A DNA stretch of 64,000 nucleotides, taken from the NCBI RefSeq assembly GCF_000526995.1, contig NZ_AZUI01000001.1, positions 5,560,001 through 5,624,000 on the forward strand. The letters run 5' to 3'. The position numbers were made by a program, and so were the translations under genes. This document shows positions 33,932 to 42,137 of the stretch, piece after piece (the stretch's first letter is position 1; each line of letters starts with the position of its first letter). Source of the DNA: Lacrimispora indolis DSM 755 (GTDB taxonomy: Bacteria > Bacillota > Clostridia > Lachnospirales > Lachnospiraceae). The notes under the pieces are model-generated. The model had not been told where the DNA came from, ran no database searches, and was given only the letters and a program-made list of their open reading frames with translations.

Positions 33932-35338
33932 TTAATTGCCAAGGAAAATCTCCATGTTTTCATCCTTTACTCCCAATATGTTTGTAAAGAAAGCTGCACC
34001 GATCACTGCCGCCAGATAGCTCAATAAGTATGCACCTGGTTTGGTATTAACCAATGCACCCAGCAGCCCCGATACATTCATGGCAATGGCTCCTTGTCCT
34101 GGGAAAAGGCCTAATACAAAGCCGCCACATGCACCGCCAAGATTTGCAGCAATAAATGGCCGCCACAAAGGAATTGAAATACCATAAATCATTGGCTCAG
34201 ATATACCAAGCAGCTGTGTCGGTAAATTACCAATTACCGCAGCACGCAGTTTTTTATATTTTTCTTGTTTGCGATATTTAATAAGTAATCCTAAAGCAAC
34301 ACCAGCCAGTCCTGCCCCGGCAAGTGAAAGGAATCCTTGCAGGGATGTGTAACCAACTTCCTGTAATAAAGTGGTTTGGATCGGAGTAACAATGTGATGG
34401 ATTCCCAAAGCAACCAGCGGCAGGAATGTTCCGGAGATAATTGCACCTCCGACTGCTCCCGCGTTGTAAACAAGCCAGATAACAACGTTGGCAAGTGCAT
34501 TTGCAATCATACCGCTGATTGGCTGAATCACAAACAGTACAGCAATACCGGTGAGCAAGATTGAACATAATGCCGGAAAATGTACCTGCAAGACATTCGG
34601 AATAACTTTTCTGAATTTTCTTTCAAGTATTGCAACTAAGAAACCGCCAAGCAAGGCTGCAAGGGTTCCACCCATACCACTTTTAAATTCTAAGTTAAAG
34701 ATGCTCATTGATACACCATTTAAAAGGCCCACATTCGTTACAATTGCTCCAATTGCCATACCGACAAAGGGATTGCCTCCCATTGTTTTAGCCGCTTGTG
34801 ACGCAACAGCAATATTCATAATCGAAAAGAAAGATCCTGCAATAACGCTTAATGCCGCCATAAATACAGACCCCCCATCAGCGATTGCAGCAGGGTTGAA
34901 GAAATCCACTTTAAAATATATGAAAATATATTGAAAAATTCTCAACAATCCATAAAGCAGACCTGTTCCGGCCAATGCAGGTATCATCGGTGTAAACACC
35001 TGAGAAATCATCGTGAATATTTCGCTTCGGTTCTTTTTCTTTTCTCTGAAAATATCTGCTTTATTAACAACAGCCTGTTTCTGCGCGCGGGCATCCATCA
35101 TTTTTTGAACTTCACCCCGGACATATTCAGCATTTCCCGGACCAAGAATAACTTGTGGGTTGTAATTTTTCCCTGCTACACCAAGTACGCCGGGAATCTC
35201 TTTGAGCCTTTCTTTGTCGATCTTATCTTTGTCAAAAACTACAACTCTAAAACGTGTCATACAATTACTGATACGTTCAATATTGTCAATTCCACCTATT
35301 GCCTCAATAATTTGTTCAATAATATTTTGTTCAATCAT
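33932..35338 (-). CDS. PTS transporter, EIIBC component (glucose/sucrose superfamily)
   Basis: About 468 residues. The EIIB domain is first, with the phosphorylated Cys in I-S-N-C-M-T-R-F-R (about residue 27) and VLGVAGKNYNPQVILGPGNAEYV. A membrane EIIC domain of about ten helices follows, with TPMIPALAGTGLLYGLL, LVALGIHHIVTPIQTTLL and GISEPMIYGI. No EIIA domain is fused, so a shared EIIA is needed, as for MurP and sucrose-type IIBC proteins. It is the last gene of the antiterminator-FAD operon; its ATG (GGGAG upstream) overlaps the preceding stop by 8 nt. The substrate cannot be read from sequence. No phospho-glycosidase or kinase is in the operon. Confidence 0.88.
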   Translation of the reverse strand: MIEQNIIEQIIEAIGGIDNIERISNCMTRFRVVVFDKDKIDKERLKEIPGVLGVAGKNYNPQVILGPGNAEYVRGEVQKMMDARAQKQAVVNKADIFREKKKNRSEIFTMISQVFTPMIPALAGTGLLYGLLRIFQYIFIYFKVDFFNPAAIADGGSVFMAALSVIAGSFFSIMNIAVASQAAKTMGGNPFVGMAIGAIVTNVGLLNGVSMSIFNLEFKSGMGGTLAALLGGFLVAILERKFRKVIPNVLQVHFPALCSILLTGIAVLFVIQPISGMIANALANVVIWLVYNAGAVGGAIISGTFLPLVALGIHHIVTPIQTTLLQEVGYTSLQGFLSLAGAGLAGVALGLLIKYRKQEKYKKLRAAVIGNLPTQLLGISEPMIYGISIPLWRPFIAANLGGACGGFVLGLFPGQGAIAMNVSGLLGALVNTKPGAYLLSYLAAVIGAAFFTNILGVKDENMEIFLGN

Positions 35339-37250
35339 ATGATTCTCCCTTCCTGCTGCAATTGTCAATCTCTCCTGTTTTTGCCGCTTTCACGTAATCG
35401 GAGCCTTGCAGACCAAGCTTCCATTGAATAAATTCCCTTAACTTAAATGTCATATCATGTAAATCATTACGATTTGATTTCAGTGACGTATATACTTTAA
35501 AATCATCTCTGTACACAATCTGATGGATCCCGCCTGTCACTTTATCTTTCATATCTTCATTATGGTCTGCAATGTTAACCAGCGCTCTTACAATATGTGC
35601 AACGTATTGGAAATGATAATCCTGGCGGCTTCCTATAAATTTATCAAATTCCATTTCATCGTCAATAAAAGACTCATGCTCCTGCAGTAAACGGTACAAA
35701 ACAGAATAGCTCTCTTTTTGATGCAATCGTCCAAGACAATATACCGCACTCAAACCTCTCAGCATATTATATGACTTACTTGTCATCGGCTTATAAGAGT
35801 CACGTTTTTTCGCAGCCTGAACTAAAATGTCATGACCGGTGTTATCATCTAAAAGAGCAAGAACAATCCCGCTGTTCACCCTCATATTCTGGTTATTTGA
35901 CTGCAGTCCCTCTTTCAGCAATCTGGTTTTTCTTCCTCTATACGCTGCCAGCATGGCAAATCCAGGCCTATCTGATTTCATCGCTTTTACAATTTCTGAA
36001 TCTGTTTCCGGAAACCACATAGGCGTATTTATATCCGGAGGCGGGTTATCCTTCAATCCGTAATTGTTTTCTTCATTGAGGCAGCCGTCTTTTTCCAGCA
36101 GCGATTTAATTTGGCTGTATTTGACATCTGCCAATTTCAAATCATTTCTTAAAGCAGAATCAATAACAATAGCGCTGGCTTCGCCTGACTTCTGACAATC
36201 ACGCATCATTCGCGTATGGGATGCGATATCATGATCCAATGACATCATTCTTCCAATCGCCATAATATTCTCAATCCCCTTTGGTATCATTACTTCTTTC
36301 TCAATGGGAACGGATATCAAGGCTGACCACATGCTCAGTCCAACAACCCAATCACAAAGCTGTTCGCTTTCAAATGCCATCTCTTTTGTATGATTGTCGA
36401 AATTAGCACTTGAATAATATAACGGTTCTTTGGAAATATACCCATCGACGATTTCCTTCATGGTAATTTTCTTTAATCCATCGATGGAAAAACCTTCGCG
36501 GATTCCAATGATCGGAGACATTCCCAATGTGAATTGGTGTTCTTGCGGATTGGAATATACTGAATTATTTGTGGAATCAATTACAGATTTTGAGTACTCT
36601 TCCGGATTCTCCTGCTTCATAGTTCCGGCATCAATGTTATTGAATTCTATCCGATCCGCAAGAAAATCATAATACAGCCTTACATTTGAGAAAGGCTGGC
36701 ACAACCCATCAAACTCCCGGCCCTTATGTAATGTCAAACCGGCTATCCTGCATAACGAAGCGTCTGCTGTTGCATCAATAAATACTTTTGCTTCTACATT
36801 GACCTTTTTTTTGCACGTCAAATACTGAATTCCTTCTATCCTTTGATCCTGTTTGTATACACTCACAACAACAGCATTAAATTCTATGTTTGCCCCATAC
36901 TGTTCAAGAAGCTTATCATACACTACACGGCGAATCATTGGCTGAGAGCCAAATGCTTTGGATACCTGGTACTTATCCTGCATTTTTTCCACCATTGCAT
37001 CAAACTTTTCGTATATTCCACCAATGGACCCCCGATAGTACTGAAACATGGTGCTTGAATAAATGCCGCCCATAAAGCTCTTTTTTTCAATTACGAGCAC
37101 TTTGTGTCCCAAGCTCGCAAGCTTGACAGCCGCAATACTTCCGGCAGTTCCTGCGCCAACTACAATCACGTCAAATTTATCAACGTATATTACCTCGTTC
37201 AATTCTATCATTTTGGATTCTCCATCCGCCAGCCAATTCAGCGTCCGCAT
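35331..37250 (-). CDS. FAD-dependent oxidoreductase with C-terminal helical repeat region
   Basis: About 639 residues. The Rossmann motif V-V-G-A-G-T-A-G-S lies near 30-38, followed by VLVIEKKSFMGG, and KVFIDATADASLCRIAG is typical of the FAD_oxidored (PF12831-like) family. NIMAIGRMMSLDHDIASHTRMMRDCQKSGEA is the usual C-terminal FAD segment (quoted in two parts: NIMAIGRMMSLDHDIASH, TRMMRDCQKSGEA). The last 190 residues are predicted helical and HEAT-like (MRVNSGIVLALLDDNTGHDI, MLRGLSAVYCLGRLH, IVRALVNIADH). The start is ATG 37250, within TGATG, overlapping the upstream stop, with GGAGG 8 nt upstream. The substrate is unknown; a sugar or sugar phosphate is inferred from the PTS partner. Confidence 0.83.
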   Translation of the reverse strand: MRTLNWLADGESKMIELNEVIYVDKFDVIVVGAGTAGSIAAVKLASLGHKVLVIEKKSFMGGIYSSTMFQYYRGSIGGIYEKFDAMVEKMQDKYQVSKAFGSQPMIRRVVYDKLLEQYGANIEFNAVVVSVYKQDQRIEGIQYLTCKKKVNVEAKVFIDATADASLCRIAGLTLHKGREFDGLCQPFSNVRLYYDFLADRIEFNNIDAGTMKQENPEEYSKSVIDSTNNSVYSNPQEHQFTLGMSPIIGIREGFSIDGLKKITMKEIVDGYISKEPLYYSSANFDNHTKEMAFESEQLCDWVVGLSMWSALISVPIEKEVMIPKGIENIMAIGRMMSLDHDIASHTRMMRDCQKSGEASAIVIDSALRNDLKLADVKYSQIKSLLEKDGCLNEENNYGLKDNPPPDINTPMWFPETDSEIVKAMKSDRPGFAMLAAYRGRKTRLLKEGLQSNNQNMRVNSGIVLALLDDNTGHDILVQAAKKRDSYKPMTSKSYNMLRGLSAVYCLGRLHQKESYSVLYRLLQEHESFIDDEMEFDKFIGSRQDYHFQYVAHIVRALVNIADHNEDMKDKVTGGIHQIVYRDDFKVYTSLKSNRNDLHDMTFKLREFIQWKLGLQGSDYVKAAKTGEIDNCSRKGESYD

Positions 37251-38017
37251 CACAGATCCCTCCATAGTTCGACACCCTTGTCCATTGCTTCAAACACATT
37301 TTGTGTAAGACTTGAGCAAGCATAAATGATATTACCTGTTCTTTCCGCCTCATACTTTCCACGAATGCATGGCGTTTCTGCAATCATCAATAACTCATCT
37401 TCACTTTTCATTGGTTTTTCAAAATGAGCAAGGACCTGTCTCCTGTTATCTTTCATACTTGCGGTTTTCACAGGGATCTCCAGGCAGTATACGCCATTCC
37501 CAAGATCATAATGGCTTCCATCACGGCAAACCACTGGATCACTTCCTTTGCTTCTTACTAATGAACAACACGACATTTCATGTGGGAGTTTAAGATTATC
37601 AGCAGTCGTATCAATAAAATAGTCAGATTCAAAGGTCATCACCTGATCCCGGCAAAACGCTTCCACCGCTAATCCATGGGATTTTTGCACTTTTTCCATA
37701 ACCGTGCAGTCCAAAAGAATATTTATATTCATTTCTTTTACAAAATTCCCTATAACCGGCATGATTTCACTTATAATCAACAGATCCTCATAATACATAT
37801 GCTTGTTTTTTATAATACTTTGATACAATTTTTTCGTTGCTGCTTCTTTCATTTGGTAATTGCCCAAGCGGTCAATTCTAAGGCTCGTGTAATAGTCACT
37901 TCCCAGGACATTGCCCCGTTCAACAATTAACGTATTGTTTGGATCACAAGATGCCACAGCCAGTCCAAGGAAAGTGGCACCACTCACAATCGTCCGGTAC
38001 TTTTTCAACGTTTCCAC
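37250..38017 (-). CDS. Small FAD-dependent oxidoreductase-like protein
   Basis: A 255-residue protein, GTG start, 1 nt after the antiterminator stop. It begins KYRTIVSGATFLGLAVAS, a Rossmann-like strand-turn-helix with a degenerate G-x-x-x-x-G instead of GxGxxG. It includes LIVERGNVLGSDYYTSL, FESDYFIDTTADNLKLPHEM and a C-terminal CIRGKYEAERTGNIIYACSS. It resembles a shortened FAD_oxidored protein lacking most of the substrate-binding and C-terminal parts. Direct coupling to the 639-residue oxidoreductase suggests a two-subunit enzyme. FAD binding is uncertain because of the altered glycine motif. Confidence 0.72.
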   Translation of the reverse strand: METLKKYRTIVSGATFLGLAVASCDPNNTLIVERGNVLGSDYYTSLRIDRLGNYQMKEAATKKLYQSIIKNKHMYYEDLLIISEIMPVIGNFVKEMNINILLDCTVMEKVQKSHGLAVEAFCRDQVMTFESDYFIDTTADNLKLPHEMSCCSLVRSKGSDPVVCRDGSHYDLGNGVYCLEIPVKTASMKDNRRQVLAHFEKPMKSEDELLMIAETPCIRGKYEAERTGNIIYACSSLTQNVFEAMDKGVELWRDL

Positions 38018-38018
38018 C

Positions 38019-38864
38019 TCAATTCTTCGTATTCCTTCTGATAAAAGTATTGATATGAATTGCTAAATACATGATTTCAGCTTCTTCAACACTTACATCA
38101 AACGTATTCTCAATATAGTTCCTGATCTCCAATGAAATGCGGTATGCCTCCTCATACTCTTTCTTGATTACTTCCAGAATGCTTGAGTTATCCACCTGTA
38201 ATCTTTCGTTTTTTATTAAACGCATTGAAAAAAATTTAAGGTGAGTCATGAATCTTTCATAGCTGATTGAATCAGTATCAAATTCAATATTCAAATTTTT
38301 ACGTACTATGTTTAAGGATTGGTTGATAATTTTGGTCATAAAATCAGTATTGTTAAAGTAATTATCATCAAGTTGTGCATTCAAAATGTGCATGGCAATA
38401 AAAGATGCTTCATCATTTGGCAATTGTATATTCAGCGCGCTGTTAATAATTCCTACAGCTCTTTCACCGATATGATATTCAATCGTATAGAAACGCTTAA
38501 TTTCATTGTGAAGTTTATTCTCAAACATTTGATTGTTATGATATCTTTCCACAGCAAAATTAACGTGATCCAGCAAGGAAAAATAAACACTTGCAGGCAA
38601 TTCCCTTCCCATTGTAGATTCAGCATCTTCAACAATCTTGTTAACAACCTGGATATTGGAAAAATCAACATCCGATAACAGTGAAAGCAAATCATTCTCA
38701 TACTGTTTATCGGTTAATATATAGATCTTTTCAATTGCATGATCCAGAATATCATCACCAACTTTTTTCTGGAAACCAAGAGCCTTTCCAAGTAATAAAA
38801 CTTCCTGCCCCCGCTCATTCATTGAGCGCACTATATTATTATTAATTACTTTCGTTATCTTCAT
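38019..38864 (-). CDS. BglG/LicT-family transcriptional antiterminator
   Basis: A 281-residue protein. The CAT RNA-binding domain (1-55) starts MKITKVINNNIVRSMNERGQ. PRD1 (about 65-165) and PRD2 (about 175-281) contain candidate regulatory histidines in LLDHVNFAVERY, YHIGERAVG, THLKFFSMRL and YLAIHIN. It should bind the RAT element directly upstream when unphosphorylated on PRD1 by the PTS, so that substrate uptake opens its own operon. It is the first gene of the operon and is followed by the two oxidoreductases and EIIBC. Confidence 0.92.
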   Translation of the reverse strand: MKITKVINNNIVRSMNERGQEVLLLGKALGFQKKVGDDILDHAIEKIYILTDKQYENDLLSLLSDVDFSNIQVVNKIVEDAESTMGRELPASVYFSLLDHVNFAVERYHNNQMFENKLHNEIKRFYTIEYHIGERAVGIINSALNIQLPNDEASFIAMHILNAQLDDNYFNNTDFMTKIINQSLNIVRKNLNIEFDTDSISYERFMTHLKFFSMRLIKNERLQVDNSSILEVIKKEYEEAYRISLEIRNYIENTFDVSVEEAEIMYLAIHINTFIRRNTKN

Positions 38865-38929
38865 ATAGCTCCTTTCTTTTTTTCTTCTGACCTCAATATT
38901 ACCAATCCAAATGCTTGTATGATATATAC

Positions 38930-38988
38930 AAAAAAAAAGCAGACAACATCATACAAGATAGATGTGGCCTACTTAAAGTAACAACTCT
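38930..38988 (-). promoter_or_regulatory. RAT antiterminator element overlapping an intrinsic terminator
   Basis: On the minus strand 38988-38960 reads as a ribonucleic antiterminator: GAGTTGTTACT, loop, AGTAGGCCACATCT, matching the GGATTGTTACTG...CAGGCAAAACCT pattern of bgl/lic/sac leaders. Its 3' half (GTAGGCCACATC, 38972-38961) pairs instead with GATGTTGTCTGC (38950-38939), 12 positions with one mismatch and two G-U pairs, followed by nine Ts (38938-38930). This is the classical mutually exclusive antiterminator/terminator. Confidence 0.9.
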
Positions 38989-38995
38989 TGAGTAA

Positions 38996-39024
38996 AAGAT
39001 AGCATAGAATTTGTAAAATGTCAA
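38996..39024 (-). promoter_or_regulatory. Promoter of the PTS-oxidoreductase operon
   Basis: On the minus strand TTGACA (39024-39019), exactly 17 bp, TATCTT (39001-38996). The expected start lies a few bases before the RAT. No cre site could be defined with confidence by eye. Confidence 0.8.
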
Positions 39025-39109
39025 CAATTTTTTTCTAACCGAAATTTCCTTTTATAGATTCCACACTTAGCAATCATTGAGAATTTCCTTGGTTCCTGAA
39101 GCTGTATAA

Positions 39110-39147
39110 GGGCACTATAAGCCATATTTCTATGGCCTATAATGCCC
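39110..39147 (-). terminator. leuS downstream hairpin
   Basis: On the minus strand GGGCATTATAGGCCATA pairs with TATGGCTTATAGTGCCC (17 bp, two G-U pairs) closed by a GAAA tetraloop. It lies 45 nt after the leuS stop. There is no strong T run. Confidence 0.6.
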
Positions 39148-39192
39148 TCACATTTCATACTAATAGAATTAAGGTTTACTCCATTGACGGTT

Positions 39193-41607
39193 TTACCTGC
39201 ACACGATGTTTATAATTCTTCCGGGAACATAGATTTCCTTAACAATGGGTCCTGTTATCTTATCCGGGATCAAAGCCTTGCCGGCCTCAATGGCCTCTTC
39301 CTTTGATACGCCTACAGGAAGCTTCACCACTGCTCTGGTCTTTCCGTTAACCTGGACCGCGACCTCAATTTCGTCTTCCTTCATGGCCTCTTCATCACAT
39401 TCCGGCCACTGTGCATGGAATACGGAAGTCGTGCCGCCAAGCCGAAGCCACAGTTCCTCACCGATATGAGGTGCAAAGGGTGCAACCAGAACCACAAAAG
39501 CCTTTAACGTCTCTTTGTCAATTCCTCCGGTCTTCCCAGCCAACTCGATCAATTTATTGTTGTATTCCATGAATCCGGAAATAACCGTATTTAAATTAAA
39601 CTGGCTGAAACGCTGTTCAATATCAAAGATCAGCTTGTTGCGAAGGCGGAGCATTTCCCTGGTAGGCTCCACATTCTTACCGCTGCTTTCCGTCACCAGT
39701 TTCCAGAACCGGTTTAAGAAACGGCTGACGCCTTCAATTCCCCTGTCATCCCACTCTGCATCAAGCTCCGGCGGTCCTACGAAAAGCTCATACATACGAA
39801 GGGCATCACAGCCATAGTCACGAACCAGATCATCAGGAGATACCACATTTCCCTTTGACTTGCTCATCTTGATTCCGTTCTTTCCGTTTATCATACCCTG
39901 GTTGAACAGCTTGGTAAAGGGCTCATCAAAATCCACCACACCGATGTCGTTTAAAAATTTGGTGTAGAAACGGGAATACAGAAGATGAAGCACGGCATGC
40001 TCCACGCCGCCGATGTACATATCCACCGGAAGGTATTTCTTTGCTTTCTCTTTGGATACCAGTTCCTTATCATTGTGACTGTCCACGTAACGGAGGAAGT
40101 ACCAGGAAGAACCTGCCCACTGAGGCATGGTGTTGGTCTCTCTCTTAGCCGGAGCACCGCACACCGGACATGTGGTGTTCACCCATTCGTCAATGGCTGC
40201 CAGCGGAGATTCTCCTGTGCCGGTTGGCTGATAGCTTTCCACCTCCGGAAGGGTGAGCGGAAGCTGATCTTCCGGAACCGGGACATTGCCGCAATGAGGA
40301 CAGTGAATAATGGGAATCGGCTCTCCCCAGTAGCGCTGTCTGGAAAATACCCAGTCGCGGAGCTTAAAGTTTACGGTCTTCTTTCCCAGTCCCCGCTCCT
40401 CGATCATGACTGGAGCTTCTTTTTTAAGGACAGAGGACTCCATGCCATTCCACTCACGGGAATTGATCATGGTTCCATTGGCCTCGGTGTAAGCTTCGAT
40501 CATGTTTTCGATTTCTTTGCCATCCTTTGAGATGACCTGAACAATGGGAATATCAAACTTCTTTGCAAACTCAAAATCCCTGTCATCGTGAGCCGGTACG
40601 CACATAATGGCACCGGTTCCGTAGTCGGCAAGGACATAATCGGAGAGCCAGATGGGGACCTTGGCACCGCTTAAAGGATTCACAGCATAGCTGCCAGTAA
40701 AAACGCCGGTCTTTTCTTTATCCTGAAGGCGGTCCACATTTGACTTCATGGAAGCGTCGTAAATATATTTCTCAACCGCTTCCTTATTCTCCGGGGAAGC
40801 AAGGCCGGCGGCAAGAGCATGCTCAGGCGCCAGCACCATAAAGGTGGCTCCGTATAAGGTATCAGGTCTGGTGGTATAAACTGTAATACTTTCCTCTTTT
40901 CCGTCCACCTTAAAATCAACCTCGGCTCCATAGGATTTTCCGATCCACTCCGTCTGCATCTTCTTGACCTTTTCCGGCCAGTCAAGCTTATCCAGATCAT
41001 CTAACAGGCGGTCTGCATAAGCGGTGATTTTTAACATCCACTGTCTTAAGTTCTTTTTTGTGACTCCGGTTCCGCATCGCTCACAGCAGCCGTTTACCAC
41101 TTCTTCGTTTGCAAGTCCTGTCTTGCAGGATGGGCACCAGTTAATGGGGAATTCCTTCTCATAAGCCAGGCCTTTTTTAAACATCTGGACAAAAATCCAC
41201 TGGGTCCATTTATAAAATCCGGGATCAGTGGTGTTGACCTCCATATCCCAATCATAGACAGCTGCGATCTCATTGATCTGGCGTTTGATATTCATGACGT
41301 TTTCTGCCGTGGATTTCGCCGGATGGACTCCCATCTTGATGGCATAATTCTCTGCAGGCAGGCCAAAAGCATCCCAGCCCATAGGATGAATCACGTAATG
41401 TCCCTTTAAAATCTGATAACGGCTCCACACATCGGAAATTACATAGCCTCTCCAATGGCCTACATGAAGACCGCTTCCTGACGGATATGGGAACATATCC
41501 AGACAGTAATATTTCTGTTTCTTTCCGTCATCAACATTGATGGGGTTCTTTGCCCAGTTTTCACGCCACTTTTTCTCAATGGCGGTATGGTTGTATGATG
41601 CTGCCAT
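39193..41607 (-). CDS. leuS: Leucyl-tRNA synthetase
   Basis: An 804-residue class I synthetase. The HIGH motif is in YPSGSGLHVGHWRGY and KMSKS in NGIKMSKSKGNVVSP. The CP1 editing domain has TTRPDTLYGATFMVL. A zinc-binding CPSCKTGLANEEVVNGCCERC and HCPHCGNVP are present. The C-terminal anticodon-binding region ends at IVCR. The start ATG 41607 follows AAGGAGG; the upstream in-frame ATG at 41646 lies inside the leader. Expression is controlled by the T-box leader just upstream. Confidence 0.97.
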   Translation of the reverse strand: MAASYNHTAIEKKWRENWAKNPINVDDGKKQKYYCLDMFPYPSGSGLHVGHWRGYVISDVWSRYQILKGHYVIHPMGWDAFGLPAENYAIKMGVHPAKSTAENVMNIKRQINEIAAVYDWDMEVNTTDPGFYKWTQWIFVQMFKKGLAYEKEFPINWCPSCKTGLANEEVVNGCCERCGTGVTKKNLRQWMLKITAYADRLLDDLDKLDWPEKVKKMQTEWIGKSYGAEVDFKVDGKEESITVYTTRPDTLYGATFMVLAPEHALAAGLASPENKEAVEKYIYDASMKSNVDRLQDKEKTGVFTGSYAVNPLSGAKVPIWLSDYVLADYGTGAIMCVPAHDDRDFEFAKKFDIPIVQVISKDGKEIENMIEAYTEANGTMINSREWNGMESSVLKKEAPVMIEERGLGKKTVNFKLRDWVFSRQRYWGEPIPIIHCPHCGNVPVPEDQLPLTLPEVESYQPTGTGESPLAAIDEWVNTTCPVCGAPAKRETNTMPQWAGSSWYFLRYVDSHNDKELVSKEKAKKYLPVDMYIGGVEHAVLHLLYSRFYTKFLNDIGVVDFDEPFTKLFNQGMINGKNGIKMSKSKGNVVSPDDLVRDYGCDALRMYELFVGPPELDAEWDDRGIEGVSRFLNRFWKLVTESSGKNVEPTREMLRLRNKLIFDIEQRFSQFNLNTVISGFMEYNNKLIELAGKTGGIDKETLKAFVVLVAPFAPHIGEELWLRLGGTTSVFHAQWPECDEEAMKEDEIEVAVQVNGKTRAVVKLPVGVSKEEAIEAGKALIPDKITGPIVKEIYVPGRIINIVCR

Positions 41608-41739
41608 AACAAAATTTCCTCCTTCTCGCACACGCTTTTTGTGCATATAGGTATACCCGTAGGGTGCTTCCTCCTTTTACGAAAGGGATTTTCCCTGTTT
41701 TAAATGTCCGCGGATAAAATAATGACCTTAAGAGTAAAT

Positions 41740-42022
41740 AAAAAATGCGCCTCCGGCCGTTCATAAGGCCATAGAGACGCAGGATCTGCCGCGTGGTACC
41801 ACTCTATTTCATACGATGTCCGTATGCTCTCACTGGATATGATCATCATATCCGCCCGCTGTAACGGTCGGGACACCGGCAATGCCTACGCAGAAAGCAT
41901 GGCTTCCTTCAGCACGCTACTCAAAGGCCAGTTCAGCCGTCATCCACAACCGGCTTCCACCACCCGCCGGCTCTCTGCATGTTTCAGACAGCTTACTACT
42001 CCTAATCAAAGTATTTTTGCTA
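41740..42022 (-). ncRNA. Leucine T-box riboswitch
   Basis: On the minus strand the leader has Stem I features (AGTAGTAAG, then AGAGAGCCGGCGG-TGGTGGAAGCCGG) and a specifier region reading GAA-CTG-GCC-TTTGAG, where CTG (Leu) follows GAA as in other T-boxes. The T-box AGAGTGGTACCACGCGG is at 41805-41789. The terminator stem TGCGTCTC...GGCC/GGCC...GGCGCA (41781-41745) ends in a T run (41744-41740). Uncharged tRNA(Leu) would stabilise the antiterminator and raise leuS expression. The gap to leuS contains nothing else. Confidence 0.92.
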
Positions 42023-42028
42023 ACTACA

Positions 42029-42057
42029 AATGTAACATAATTGACGAAATGTGTCAA
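42029..42057 (-). promoter_or_regulatory. Promoter of the leuS T-box transcript
   Basis: On the minus strand TTGACA (42057-42052), exactly 17 bp, TACATT (42034-42029), placed directly ahead of the T-box leader. Confidence 0.75.
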
Positions 42058-42137
42058 CCGCATTTTATGAAATCCCAGGACACTCCGCAAATATGTGCCG
42101 GAGGGCTCCGTAAATACTGTCCATTCCACCCTTCCGA

